Source of the DNA: JAHFTW01 sp038046785 | Lineage (GTDB): Archaea > Thermoplasmatota > E2 > JACPAO01 > JAHFTW01 | Assembly (NCBI GenBank): GCA_038046785.1 | Contig: JBBSVM010000004.1 | Location: forward strand, 248,001-312,000 | DNA length: 64,000 nt | Reading direction: 5' to 3' | Shown: positions 8,486 to 17,261 of the stretch, piece by piece | Layout of the letters: each line of letters begins with the position of its first letter | Position numbering within the stretch: the stretch's first letter is position 1 | Position numbers and translations under genes: made by a program | The notes under the pieces: generated by a model | What the model was told of the DNA's origin: nothing | The model's database searches: none | Seen by the model: the letters and a program-made list of their open reading frames with translations, nothing else

Positions 8486-10333
8486 TCAACCGAAGCTTGC
8501 CCGGAAATGTTCTGCGAGTTTGGCGATGGCGACGCGCTCCTGCTTTCCGGAGTCCCGTTCGCGCACCGTGACGGCGTCATCCTTGAGGGTCTCGTTGTCC
8601 ACGGTGACGCAGAAGGGCGTTCCCACCTCGTCTTGGCGGGCGTAGCGGCGGCCGATGCTGCCGGAGTCGTCGAAGTCGGTCAGGATCCCGGCGCTGCGCA
8701 GGCTCCACTCCAGGCGCTCCGCCCGCTCGGGCAGGCCATCCTTGTTCGTCAGCGGGAGGATGGCAACCTGGATGGGGGCCACCTTCGGGCTGAGACGCAA
8801 ACGAGTGTAGGCTTCACCGTTCTTCTCGCCCGATTCGTGGGCGTGCTCCCAGAGCGCGTAGAGAATGCGGTCGACGCCGAAGCTCGGCTCGATGACGCAG
8901 GGGAGGATGCGGCGGCCCTGCACGGTCGCTTCGACCTGAACCACTTCGATGCAGTCGGCCGGGATGACGATCTCCTGGCCCTCCACGGTGACGGTGAGCT
9001 TGACTGACGCCGAGGAGCCCTCGGGCAGGGGGGTCTCCTTCTCGACGATGAAATAGCGTTCGTGCCGCGTCGTCCAGTCCTCCACGTCGAGTCCTGCCTT
9101 GCGCGCCTCGTCGGCGTAGGGGGTGAGCTGCTCCATCGCCCAGGCCGCCTTCTTCGCGTCCTGCTTGAGCGTCGGGAAGAACTTCTTCGCAGGCTTGTAG
9201 GTGACTGACTTGATGGCGACCGGTTCCATCGGACTGACGGCGCGCAGGAATTCGCTGTTCATCTTGCGCACGGTGGCGCCCGTGGCGGCGTGCTTTTCGT
9301 CCTTGCCAGAATGCTTGGCGTGCTGCGTCAAGTCGTAGCTGCCGCGGTCGGCGATGCCGACGCACTCGACCCAGCCGTAGCGGTCGCTGTGGAACTCGGC
9401 GTCCCAGCAGTCGGCAGCGTAGTGCGCCATCTCGTCCTTGAGATGCTGGCGGAAATGGAGTCGCTTCGGGTCGATGCCGGCGGCAAGCAGGAACTCCTGC
9501 GTCCGGGCGAGCCAGTAGGCGAGCGCCTCGTTGGCAACCATGCCCGACTTGACCGCTTGGCCGAAGGTCGTCTCGTGGTCCTTCTCGTCGGAATTTGGCA
9601 CAAAGGTCGCCTTGCGGTTGGCAACTTCGGAGAATCGGGGATGCGTCTTGCGGGCGGGGTCGTAGAACACCTCCGCCTCCATCATGCTGAATTCGCGCAG
9701 CCGCAGCATGCCTTGCCGGGGCGAAATCTCGTTGCGGTTGCTGCCGCCAAGTTGCACGACGCCGAAGGGGAGCCGGTCGCGGAAGTGGCGGAACAGGAGC
9801 GGGAAGTCGGTGAAGATGCCCTGCGCCGTCTCGGGGCGCATGTAGCCGACGCGGCCGGAGCCGGGGCCAATCTCCGTCGCGTTCATCAGGTTCTGCTTGA
9901 CGGCGGGGGTGAAGCCGGCCGCTTTGGCGCAGCTCGGGCACTTGGGCTTCAGCTTCGCGAGCTCGGCATCGATGTCGTGCGCCTTGAGGGCGCCAGCGTT
10001 GCCCTTGTAACCCGCGGCGGTGACAAGATGGTCGGCGCGCAGCGGAGCTTTGCAGGCGAGGCAGGTGACGAGCAGGTCGGTGAACTCGCCGACGTGGCCC
10101 GACGCAACGAGGACCGGCTCCGGCGTGACGCGCGGACAGAAAATCTCCGCCATTGGCGTCGCCTCGGTGCGCACGAAGATGTGGCGCCAGAGGTCCTCGA
10201 AGCGCTTCTTCATGACGGCGCCAAGTGGCCCGTAGTCGTAGAAACCCGCGGCACCGCCGTACACTTCGAAGCTGGGCCAGAGGAATCCGCGCCGCTTGGC
10301 GAGCTCCATCACGGCGTCCGTCTTGTCTGCCAC
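8486..10333 (-). CDS. glyS: Glycyl-tRNA synthetase, archaeal/eukaryotic alpha2 type
   Basis: A class II synthetase of 615 residues that charges tRNA(Gly). Features: N-terminal GGAAGFYDYGPLGAVMK (motif 1 region), YMRPETAQGIFTDF and RNEISPRQGMLRLREFSM (motif 2), and a C-terminal anticodon-binding domain beginning near VAILPLTNKDGLPERAERL. Two CxxC pairs (CLAC, CPSC) in the insert after motif 1 suggest a zinc site. The GTG start at 10333 gives MADKTDAVMELAKRRGFLWP, matching the family. It is the downstream gene after the LVIVD lipoprotein, separated by 162 bp of hairpins. Confidence 0.96.
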   Translation of the reverse strand: MADKTDAVMELAKRRGFLWPSFEVYGGAAGFYDYGPLGAVMKKRFEDLWRHIFVRTEATPMAEIFCPRVTPEPVLVASGHVGEFTDLLVTCLACKAPLRADHLVTAAGYKGNAGALKAHDIDAELAKLKPKCPSCAKAAGFTPAVKQNLMNATEIGPGSGRVGYMRPETAQGIFTDFPLLFRHFRDRLPFGVVQLGGSNRNEISPRQGMLRLREFSMMEAEVFYDPARKTHPRFSEVANRKATFVPNSDEKDHETTFGQAVKSGMVANEALAYWLARTQEFLLAAGIDPKRLHFRQHLKDEMAHYAADCWDAEFHSDRYGWVECVGIADRGSYDLTQHAKHSGKDEKHAATGATVRKMNSEFLRAVSPMEPVAIKSVTYKPAKKFFPTLKQDAKKAAWAMEQLTPYADEARKAGLDVEDWTTRHERYFIVEKETPLPEGSSASVKLTVTVEGQEIVIPADCIEVVQVEATVQGRRILPCVIEPSFGVDRILYALWEHAHESGEKNGEAYTRLRLSPKVAPIQVAILPLTNKDGLPERAERLEWSLRSAGILTDFDDSGSIGRRYARQDEVGTPFCVTVDNETLKDDAVTVRERDSGKQERVAIAKLAEHFRASFG

Positions 10334-10395
10334 AACCTGCCCACGGACAGCCTCATGAAAAGCTCACGCCGAGCGCAGCGAGGCTCCCAGGGGGC

Positions 10396-10496
10396 GCCGG
10401 GGGCGGGACGCCCCCGGCTGGGGGTTCAAGGGAAGGGGGCGAAGCCCCCTTCAGGTGGCCGCAGGCCACCTCTGGGTTAGAAGGGCGAAGCCCTCT
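10396..10496. repeat. Cluster of four consecutive short hairpins with purine-rich triloops
   Basis: Three strong stems are adjacent: 10396-10418 (10 bp, loop GGA), 10432-10452 (9 bp, loop GAA) and 10453-10471 (8 bp, loop GCA). A weaker one lies at 10482-10494 (about 5 bp, loop GAA). All loops fit G-N-A. They lie between the lipoprotein stop (10496) and the glyS start (10333), both on the minus strand. They may act as a terminator or mRNA-stabilising element, or be REP-like sequences. Bases 10334-10395 hold nothing else recognisable. Confidence 0.7.
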
Positions 10497-11890
10497 CAGG
10501 CGAAACTCGTAAACTGCACGTCGCCGGCGGGGTCGCCGAGCTTGTGCAGGACATAGAAGCCGCCCGAGCCGTCGGCGGTGAGCCAGTAGCCGTTCCACAG
10601 CACGGAATCCCAGTAGTAGCCCTGGTAGGGCTCCCCATCCGGGCGCGGCTCGTGCGGCAGGTAGCTTGCGACCGGGTTGGGGGAGGCTTGCAGTTCCGGC
10701 GTCGAGATGTCGAGCGCCATGAGCCCGCCGTGGCCCATCGCAATGTAGACCGTGCCATCGAGAATCTGGAAGTTGTGCAGGCTGAACGTGCCGTGTTCAC
10801 CCTTGAAGTCGGGCAGGGCGGTCCAGGCGGAGAGGGTCTTCGGGTTGTCGAGGTCGGTGGCGTCGAGGACGAAAAGTGCGGGCGGGTTGGCGCCTTCTGG
10901 AATGGTCGCGATGATGCGCTTGCCTTCGTCGGAGAGGAACGCGACGGTGGTGTGGAGCGCGCCGTGGAACAGGTCGGAGTCCTCGCCCGCCCAGGAGCCA
11001 ATCTCAAGGGGGAGGGCCGGGTTGCTGACATCGACGATGCGCATGCCGAGGTTCCAGAACGAGACGAAGAGCGTCGGCGCGAGCGTGATGGGGTCGAGCT
11101 GGTAGGTCATGTCCTGGTGGCCCGAGACCTGGTCGGCGGCCCAACCAACCTGATCTTCTTGGAAGCGCGCCACCTGCTGGTTGACGAACTTCTCCGTCGT
11201 GGGAACGAAGCGGGCAACCTGCACCACTTCGCGCACGCCGCCCGCCTCGGGCAGCAGCAGGCCGACGTAGATGGCGTTGTCCAGCGGCGCGCAGAACAGG
11301 TACTCCTGCTCGTTGATGACGGCATACTCCACCATGTGGCAGCCGAGCAGCAGTCCGGGCTCGGGCCAGAAGCCAGCGAGTTTGGGTGCCGCTTTGTCGC
11401 GGGCGTCGTAGATGAGGACGCCCGGGTATTCGGAGAGCTCCATGGCGAGGAAGACCCAATCGCCGGTCCTGTCGACTTTCAAGTCGGCCGTGTATTTGCC
11501 AAGCGGGTTGCCGGGCGGCGTCGGCGTGTCGGTGAGACTGACCAGGATCGGCTCGGCCGGGTTGCTCAGGTCGACGATGGCAAAGCCGTGGTTGAAGACG
11601 GCGACGTAGGCGTAATTGTTCACCACGTCAATCTCGCCGAGGCCGCCAGGGACGTTCTCGCCGGCTGGAGCGAGTGTGGAGTGGCCGATGAGTTCGACGT
11701 TGTTGGAGAGGACGTGGGCACTGAAATCGGTGTGGTCATGCTCGATGATGATCGGGTTCACGAACGGCTCGTTGCCAAGCGATGCGTCTGGGCCGTCGGA
11801 GCCGCCTTGGCTGGAGGGCGAGGAGAGACAACCAGCTGCGGTCAGAAGCAGAACGGACAGCAAGGGCGCGGCAAGAGCAGACCGGAGCAC
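10496..11890 (-). CDS. LVIVD-repeat lipoprotein (beta-propeller)
   Basis: A secreted protein of 464 residues. The GTG start at 11890 is followed by a signal peptide with lipobox LTAAGC. The body has LVIVD-type repeats such as FAIVDLSNPAEPILV and MRIVDVSNPALPLEIG, which form beta-propeller blades, plus histidine-rich segments (IIIEHDHTDFSAH). It should be anchored on the outer face of the membrane; the ligand is unknown. A second LVIVD lipoprotein lies at 23627-24925. The frame remains open upstream of the chosen start but lacks a signal peptide there. It is divergent from the thioredoxin-domain lipoprotein. Confidence 0.88.
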   Translation of the reverse strand: MLRSALAAPLLSVLLLTAAGCLSSPSSQGGSDGPDASLGNEPFVNPIIIEHDHTDFSAHVLSNNVELIGHSTLAPAGENVPGGLGEIDVVNNYAYVAVFNHGFAIVDLSNPAEPILVSLTDTPTPPGNPLGKYTADLKVDRTGDWVFLAMELSEYPGVLIYDARDKAAPKLAGFWPEPGLLLGCHMVEYAVINEQEYLFCAPLDNAIYVGLLLPEAGGVREVVQVARFVPTTEKFVNQQVARFQEDQVGWAADQVSGHQDMTYQLDPITLAPTLFVSFWNLGMRIVDVSNPALPLEIGSWAGEDSDLFHGALHTTVAFLSDEGKRIIATIPEGANPPALFVLDATDLDNPKTLSAWTALPDFKGEHGTFSLHNFQILDGTVYIAMGHGGLMALDISTPELQASPNPVASYLPHEPRPDGEPYQGYYWDSVLWNGYWLTADGSGGFYVLHKLGDPAGDVQFTSFA

Positions 11891-12016
11891 AGATGCGCGA
11901 CAGACCAACCCCGCTTGAGCCTTTTCGAGAGCGCCTTCCGCCGGTCCAGCGCAAGACGCATCCTTCCCCTGGAAACCCTTATGAAGTTTCAGGAGGGTGA
12001 ACCCTTGGGTTAATCC

Positions 12017-13276
12017 ATGCGTGGTGTCGTTGCGCTCGTCGCACTCTTTTCCCTGTTTTCGGGCTGCATCGCTGGCGGAACCCAACCCGCCGAGGACGCC
12101 CAGTCCCCCGCCGCCGCAACGCAGGCCGCGCAGAGCGCCCCGACGCACCGCGTCACGTGCAAGCTGCAGGACGAGAACAAGACCCCGCTGACCGCTGGAT
12201 CATGCGGATTCTCGTTCGGCGGCACGCTCACCGTGCTTGACGTGGACGGCGAAGGAAGCGCGTCCCTTCTTGTCGAACCGGGCAGCACCGGTTCCCTCTC
12301 CGGCTCCGCCCCTGGGCGCGTCGCGGCCAACAGCGGCGAATTCACCGTCGGCAAGAACGTCGTGGTGCGCATCACGCTCCCCCTCTCGGCCGACGACGCC
12401 AAGAGCGCCGCCGAGAGTGAGGCTGATGGCGCCTCCTCGGGCAACACCACCAAGGAGGCGACCGAGGAGGTCGAGGAGGCCACCATCTACTTCGAGCCGG
12501 TGCGCGACCTGTTGCTCACCGAGACCTACGCCGTCGCCCCGCTCACCCCGGAGCCGGTTTTCATCAACACGTTCGAGGTCGCAGCGGGCTACGACCGGCT
12601 CGAGGTGGTGGGCAAGTACGATGCGGTCGGCCTCTGCCTCTACCTCGCCTCCACCACCATCACCCTCAATGGCCCCTCCGGCGAAGTGGCGCGCTACAAC
12701 TCCATCGACGTCTGCGGCGTAGCCACCGGAGTCGGCAACGGCTCGGGGCAATCGTTCCCCATCGGCATCACCGACGACGCCGAGCCGGGCACCTACACGC
12801 TCAAGGTCTCGGGCGCCGGCCTGCCAACGCTCACGCTCGAAGTGTACGGCCTGGCGGGAGGTGCCCCCGATTTCTCCTTCACCAACTTCGCTGACGGCAC
12901 CGTCCTCTACCCGCGCGACTTCATCGGCCAGGTCATCATCGTTGACATGATGGCGGCTTGGTGCGGCCCCTGCAACGACGCGATGCCGGGCCTCGCCGCG
13001 ATTCGCGACGACTACGAAGGCAAGGTCGAGATTCTCAGCATCGACATCGACGAGGGCGAACCGGAGGCCGACCTGCGTGATTTCATCGCGCGGCACAACG
13101 TCGATTGGCCCATCGGCTACGAGATCGGCAACAGCGCCGACGACGCCTACGCCACCGGCTGGATCCCCACCATGGTCCTCATCGACCAGCGCGGCGGCCT
13201 CCTCTACCGCTCGATTGGCGCCATCGCGGACGGCGAGCTGCGTGCCCTCATCGACGAGACGCTTGAGGGCGCTTGA
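12017..13276 (+). CDS. Lipoprotein with C-terminal TlpA-like thioredoxin domain
   Basis: A 419-residue protein. Its signal peptide ends in a lipobox (SLFSGC, Cys17). An Ala/Glu-rich linker and a beta-sandwich-like region (about 155-280) precede a thioredoxin fold with active site WCGPC (C316, C319) and the cis-proline motif WIPTMVLID. It probably catalyses thiol-disulfide exchange on the outside of the membrane, as TlpA/ResA proteins do. The stop overlaps the ATG of the next gene by one base (TGATG), so the two are probably co-translated. The ATG at 12017 follows GGTTAATCC; a possible TATA box (CTTATG) lies near 11980. Confidence 0.9.
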   Translation: MRGVVALVALFSLFSGCIAGGTQPAEDAQSPAAATQAAQSAPTHRVTCKLQDENKTPLTAGSCGFSFGGTLTVLDVDGEGSASLLVEPGSTGSLSGSAPGRVAANSGEFTVGKNVVVRITLPLSADDAKSAAESEADGASSGNTTKEATEEVEEATIYFEPVRDLLLTETYAVAPLTPEPVFINTFEVAAGYDRLEVVGKYDAVGLCLYLASTTITLNGPSGEVARYNSIDVCGVATGVGNGSGQSFPIGITDDAEPGTYTLKVSGAGLPTLTLEVYGLAGGAPDFSFTNFADGTVLYPRDFIGQVIIVDMMAAWCGPCNDAMPGLAAIRDDYEGKVEILSIDIDEGEPEADLRDFIARHNVDWPIGYEIGNSADDAYATGWIPTMVLIDQRGGLLYRSIGAIADGELRALIDETLEGA

Positions 13277-13839
13277 TGCGCACTCTCGCCCAACTTGCGG
13301 CCGTCGCCGCCCTCCTCCTCGCCCCGTGCGTCGCCGCAGGCATCCAGGACGCCTCCACCTACCCCGAAGGTGTGAGCCGCGTCGAGCACACGGCCGTGCG
13401 TGGCGGCGCCGATTTCACCGTCACCGCAGTGGATGGCTCGGCAAACAAGGCGACCCTCACGGTCTGCCGATTCAAGACGTTGGAACAGCCGACGCCCGAC
13501 ATCTGCTACTTCAACATCGACATGCCCGCCACCGCCAGCGGATTCGTCGCTTCCACCTCGGGCGGCACGCGCGGTGCACCGCCGTGGAAGGACGGCTGGG
13601 CCATCGGCTACAAAGTCACCCTGGCCGGAAGCGGTTCCGAACGGCACGCCCCGGACCGGCTCACCTCGGAGGGTGACCCTGACTACTACCGGCTCATCGT
13701 CGGCCAGGCGGAAGGAAGCGTCGAGATTGAGGACGACCTCGGCGAGAACAACGTCGCCTCGCTGAGCAACGCCGCTCCCGCCCTCCCTACCCCTTTGCTC
13801 ATCGGCCTGCTGGCCCTCATGGCGCGCCGGCGTGCCTAA
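13276..13839 (+). CDS. Secreted protein with C-terminal membrane anchor, unknown function
   Basis: A 187-residue exported protein whose N-terminal signal peptide (MRTLAQLAAVAALLLAPCVA) precedes a beta-rich domain with acidic patches. The C-terminus is a proline-flanked hydrophobic segment ending in arginines (PTPLLIGLLALMARRRA). This tripartite tail resembles archaeal sorting or anchoring signals and recurs in other proteins here. Translation is coupled to the preceding thioredoxin lipoprotein (1-nt overlap), suggesting a shared extracellular role. No family recognised. Confidence 0.75.
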   Translation: MRTLAQLAAVAALLLAPCVAAGIQDASTYPEGVSRVEHTAVRGGADFTVTAVDGSANKATLTVCRFKTLEQPTPDICYFNIDMPATASGFVASTSGGTRGAPPWKDGWAIGYKVTLAGSGSERHAPDRLTSEGDPDYYRLIVGQAEGSVEIEDDLGENNVASLSNAAPALPTPLLIGLLALMARRRA

Positions 13840-13877
13840 TTCGAAAGGGCCATGATGGGAACGGTGGGGTTCCCGGC

Positions 13878-14021
13878 ATGGCCCCCGACGCCAAGCCCAA
13901 CGTCAAGCGCAGCGACGAACCCGTCAATGACCGGCTCGCGATGCTCAAAGAGCTCGCCAAGCTGACGAAGCCGACCGGGAAGTCGGCCGAGGGCAAGAGC
14001 CTCGACGGCGGCGAGGAATAG
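13878..14021 (+). CDS. Small basic/acidic ORF, 47 residues
   Basis: ATG 13878 opens a 47-residue frame (MAPDAKPNVKRSDEPVNDRL at the start), rich in Lys, Asp and Glu, with a short central helix-like stretch LAMLKELAKL. It has no signal peptide or membrane segment. It lies in an otherwise gene-free gap of about 310 bp and is followed after one base by another small frame on the same strand. Coding status rests on codon choice resembling the neighbours and on the layout; no homologue is recognised. Confidence 0.4.
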   Translation: MAPDAKPNVKRSDEPVNDRLAMLKELAKLTKPTGKSAEGKSLDGGEE

Positions 14022-14022
14022 G

Positions 14023-14169
14023 TTGGTCGGCGGCTACGAAAACGAGGACCAGCAAGCCGATCTCGAGGAGCTGCGCCGCAAGAAGGAGGCACAGATGCGC
14101 GCTTGGATGGAAGAGCTGCGCAAGGAACAGGCCGCAAAAAAGGCCAAGAATTCTAAGCTGGATACTTGA
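14023..14169 (+). CDS. Small coiled-coil ORF, resembling the PDCD5 N-terminal helix
   Basis: A TTG at 14023 opens a 48-residue frame. Its core DLEELRRKKEAQMRAWMEEL is a strongly charged helix. It resembles the first helix of archaeal PDCD5-type DNA-binding proteins, but those are about 110 residues long, so this would be a fragment or an unrelated coiled-coil peptide. It follows the preceding small frame after one base and its end overlaps the convergent membrane-protein gene by 17 nt. Confidence 0.35.
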   Translation: MVGGYENEDQQADLEELRRKKEAQMRAWMEELRKEQAAKKAKNSKLDT

Positions 14170-15394
14170 CCGGCTCGCACACCGGCTCGCCGCCATCGAT
14201 GCGCTTGCACCATGTGACGCCGCGCACCTGGTAGCCCACATGGACCTCGACGCGCGTGTCGTCTGCCTGCGCAAAATCTTCGAGCGTGAGTCGGACGTCC
14301 GTCGCGTTGAGGCGAGCATCATCGACCCCCCAGACACCATCGCCGCCTCCCGTGACCTTCAGCTCCACCCATGCGCCGCCGACGAGCGCCTGGGCCCCGA
14401 CCACGGACGCTGTGGACCCTGGAAGCGTGATGGCGAGCCTGCTCGTCAAGGGGGGCGTCCTCAGCAAGTTTGTTTCCCCGCTTGTGATGGGCGCCAAGCC
14501 GGGGAAGGCTCCCAGAACGTCACCCGGAAGTGTCGCCGAGCCGGTTCCGTTGCCGAGGATGACCCAAGAATACTCGCCGTTCGCCGTGGAGCCAGGCTCA
14601 GGCGGGGCGAAGCCTCCCGTCACGGTGTAAACCAGGAGGAAAATGCCAAGCGCTGCGCCGCCGGCGTAGCCGAGGGGGAGCGCGATTTTGGAGCCGCGGC
14701 GCATCAAGAGGACGGCGAGCCCGGAGCAGAGGAGCGCCACCAGGCCGATGAACGCCTCGCCGCTGCGTTTGCGCGGAGACCACGCGCCGGAGAGGAAGAG
14801 ATAGACGATGGCGATTAAGCCCAACGCGAAGAGCGCGGCCAGGGAGAAGCGCTGCGCCGGCGTAGTGGGCTTGACGCCGAGGAAGGTCGGACCCAGCTCC
14901 TCGCCAGGCGGTGGAGGGTTGCTGGCGGATTGGCCGAGGAGCCCGCCACGGGCCCACGGACTGCGCCAACCGGGAAGACCCTGGCTGGCAAAGATGAGCC
15001 CGCCCAGGAGCATGCCGTAGCCCGCCACCATCAGAAGGATGCCGGGCAGCCCGTCGCGGGGCAGGAGGTCGAACGCTTGCAGGGCGAAGAGAAAGCACGC
15101 AGCGAGGACAGCACCAAGGCCGCCTGCACTGATGCGACGCTGGGGCAAAAACAGAAAGGTGCCCAGCATCATCAGGGGCAGGCCAGCGCCGAAAACCCAG
15201 CGCCCGATGAGACCCCCGCTCTCCGCAGCAAGGCGCCCAGACGAGAGTAGCACGGCGATTGGAACGTAGACTGCCGTGAGCCCCGCCACGATGAGGCCGA
15301 AGCCTACGAAGCGGCGCGCCGTCCACGGCTGTTTGCTTACCGGCGACTCTTCCGTGTACAGCTTGAGAATGGGGCCGACCGTTCCCCAGGCCAT
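14153..15394 (-). CDS. Multi-pass membrane protein, unknown function
   Basis: A 413-residue protein with two blocks of hydrophobic helices: about residues 28-145 (GFGLIVAGLTAVYVPIAVLL and following) and 185-270 (FSLAALFALGLIAIVYLFL). A soluble beta-rich C-terminal domain of about 130 residues follows. The linker between blocks is Pro-rich. The ATG at 15394 shares its A with the TGA of proS (TGATG), so it is likely translated together with ProRS, although no functional link is evident. I do not recognise the family. Confidence 0.75.
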   Translation of the reverse strand: MAWGTVGPILKLYTEESPVSKQPWTARRFVGFGLIVAGLTAVYVPIAVLLSSGRLAAESGGLIGRWVFGAGLPLMMLGTFLFLPQRRISAGGLGAVLAACFLFALQAFDLLPRDGLPGILLMVAGYGMLLGGLIFASQGLPGWRSPWARGGLLGQSASNPPPPGEELGPTFLGVKPTTPAQRFSLAALFALGLIAIVYLFLSGAWSPRKRSGEAFIGLVALLCSGLAVLLMRRGSKIALPLGYAGGAALGIFLLVYTVTGGFAPPEPGSTANGEYSWVILGNGTGSATLPGDVLGAFPGLAPITSGETNLLRTPPLTSRLAITLPGSTASVVGAQALVGGAWVELKVTGGGDGVWGVDDARLNATDVRLTLEDFAQADDTRVEVHVGYQVRGVTWCKRIDGGEPVCEPVKYPA

Positions 15395-17220
15395 CAGTAG
15401 GTCCGAGCGAAGCGCAGCGTGTCCTTGGCCTGCTTCGAGCAGACCGCACACGAACCGCCGACATTCTGCGCCTTGTCGACGCCGGCAGGAACTCCCAGCG
15501 TCTTGATGTCCATGCCCTTCTCGACACTCGCGGCGCAAGTGTCGGAGCAGATGGGCATCGTGAAGATGTAGCCGACCGGAGTCTTGGCGGCCTCGGCGTC
15601 GAGCGCCTTCGCCTCGGCGAGGGTCTTCGGGTGCTTGACGCGGGTGGCAACGAAGGCGGCCTGCTTGTCGTGCAGCGCTTTCTGGATGCTCGCGAGGGCC
15701 TCCTTCACGCCCGCCTCAAGGTTGTCCATGGCGATGGGCTTCTTGCCTTCCTTGCCCATGTCGCGGCGCGCAGCGAAGACCGACTTCTTCTCGACATCCT
15801 TGGGGCCGATCTCGAGCCGGAGCGGGACGCCGCGCAGCTCCCAATGGTAGTACTTCTCTCCCGAGGTTTTCGGGCGCTCGTCGAGTTCGACGCGCAGCCC
15901 GGCGGCCCGCAGGCGCTCGGCGACCTGCTTGCACGCCGCCATCACCGCCTCGCCGCCCTCCTTGAAGACGACCGGGACAATGACCACTTGGAACGGCGCG
16001 ATGTCCGGGGGCAGGATGAGGCCGTTGTCGTCGCCGTGGCAGCCGACGACGGCGCCGACGAGACGCTCCGACATGCCGTAGGTGGTTTGGTGGCAATATC
16101 GGTGGTCGCGCAGGCGCGGCACGACCACTTGGCGCCCCAGAACATTCACCGTCATGCTTTCCGTGTCAGTGCCGATTGGCTCGTCCTTTTCGTGGCTGAA
16201 ACCAAGCTGTCCCATAGGCAAATGCTGGGCAGAGCTCAAGTTGTGCGCATTGAGCGCATACTCAAGCCACTCTTTCGGTCCATCGTAAAGCATGGCCCGA
16301 TTTCCATCGGCGTTCAGAATAAGCGCATTGTAGAATGCTGGTCTGCTGAGGTCCGTGGGCGAAGATGCCGTGGAACGGCTTCGGCGATAATCATCGGAAA
16401 CGGGGAACGTCAGCAATTCGTTTTCTACCTTGATGTCGGGGTTGGCTTTCCCAAACCGCATCATGTATGGCGCTATCGCGTCCTGGAAAGTCATATTGTA
16501 TGCCTTGGCAAAATTCTCACCATAGTAGTGCACCGTCGCGCACTGCAGGGTGCGGCCGCTTGGCATCACGACGTCGGCGCCCGTCGAGTCCACGGCGCCT
16601 GGGAACTTGTCCCAGTCGGGGCGCTTGCTGGTGAGCGCAGGGAGGGCAAGTTTGTCGTACACGTTGCGCACGATGGCGAGGTCGAGCTCGACATGCTCAC
16701 GCGCCGTCGCCTCGTCGGCGAAGACGCTGTGGTCCTCGAAGAAGTGAATCTCGCGCACCCGCATGAAGGCGCGCGTCTGCTTGGTCTCGTAGCGGAAGAC
16801 GTTGCAGATTTGGTAGGTTGTGAGCGGAAGGTCCTGGTGGCTGCGAATCCAGAGCGGGAAAATTTCGTACATCGCGCATTCGCTGGTGGGGCGCACGACC
16901 CACTTCTCGCCGTCCGGCAGCGGGTTGTCGCCAGCGTGGGTGACCCAGAACACTTCCGAGCCGAACCCCTTGATTTGGTCCGCCTCCTTCATGAAGAGCT
17001 TCTCCGGAATCATCAACGGAAAGCTGACCTCGTCGTGGTGGGTGCGCTCCATCTCGGCGCGCGTGAACTGGTCGATGCGGCTCATGATGCGCTGGCCGTA
17101 CGGGCGCCAGATGTTCATGCCCTTGATGGGGTAGCGCTTGTCGGTGAGCTCGGCGACTTCGACGACCTCGTTGTACCACTCCATGAAGTCCTTCGATTTT
17201 GGAACGGCGGTGGCGGGCAT
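15394..17220 (-). CDS. proS: Prolyl-tRNA synthetase, archaeal type, with a large internal insertion
   Basis: A class II synthetase of 608 residues, much longer than the roughly 480 usual for archaeal ProRS. Conserved parts are WVVRPTSECAMYEIF, VFRYETKQTRAFMRVREIHF (motif 2), the CHQTTYGMSERLVGAVVGCH and DDNGLILPP segments (motif 3 side), an anticodon-binding domain, and a C-terminal zinc domain (CSDTC, CAVC) ending in Tyr608, typical of this subtype. The excess is one block at about residues 248-374 (16099-16479), between YNMTFQD and the CHQTTYG element, with clearly lower GC than its flanks. ATG 17220 gives MPATAVPKSKDFMEWYNEVV. Confidence 0.95.
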   Translation of the reverse strand: MPATAVPKSKDFMEWYNEVVEVAELTDKRYPIKGMNIWRPYGQRIMSRIDQFTRAEMERTHHDEVSFPLMIPEKLFMKEADQIKGFGSEVFWVTHAGDNPLPDGEKWVVRPTSECAMYEIFPLWIRSHQDLPLTTYQICNVFRYETKQTRAFMRVREIHFFEDHSVFADEATAREHVELDLAIVRNVYDKLALPALTSKRPDWDKFPGAVDSTGADVVMPSGRTLQCATVHYYGENFAKAYNMTFQDAIAPYMMRFGKANPDIKVENELLTFPVSDDYRRSRSTASSPTDLSRPAFYNALILNADGNRAMLYDGPKEWLEYALNAHNLSSAQHLPMGQLGFSHEKDEPIGTDTESMTVNVLGRQVVVPRLRDHRYCHQTTYGMSERLVGAVVGCHGDDNGLILPPDIAPFQVVIVPVVFKEGGEAVMAACKQVAERLRAAGLRVELDERPKTSGEKYYHWELRGVPLRLEIGPKDVEKKSVFAARRDMGKEGKKPIAMDNLEAGVKEALASIQKALHDKQAAFVATRVKHPKTLAEAKALDAEAAKTPVGYIFTMPICSDTCAASVEKGMDIKTLGVPAGVDKAQNVGGSCAVCSKQAKDTLRFARTY

Positions 17221-17261
17221 GACGGTGCTGCGACAGGGAGGTTCCAGAAAAGGGCACCGTG

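Noticed and set aside
16099..16479. The ProRS insertion as an intein
   Set aside because: It is about 125 residues with no Cys/Ser at the left junction, no terminal His-Asn and no splicing-block motifs, and it does not look like a homing endonuclease.
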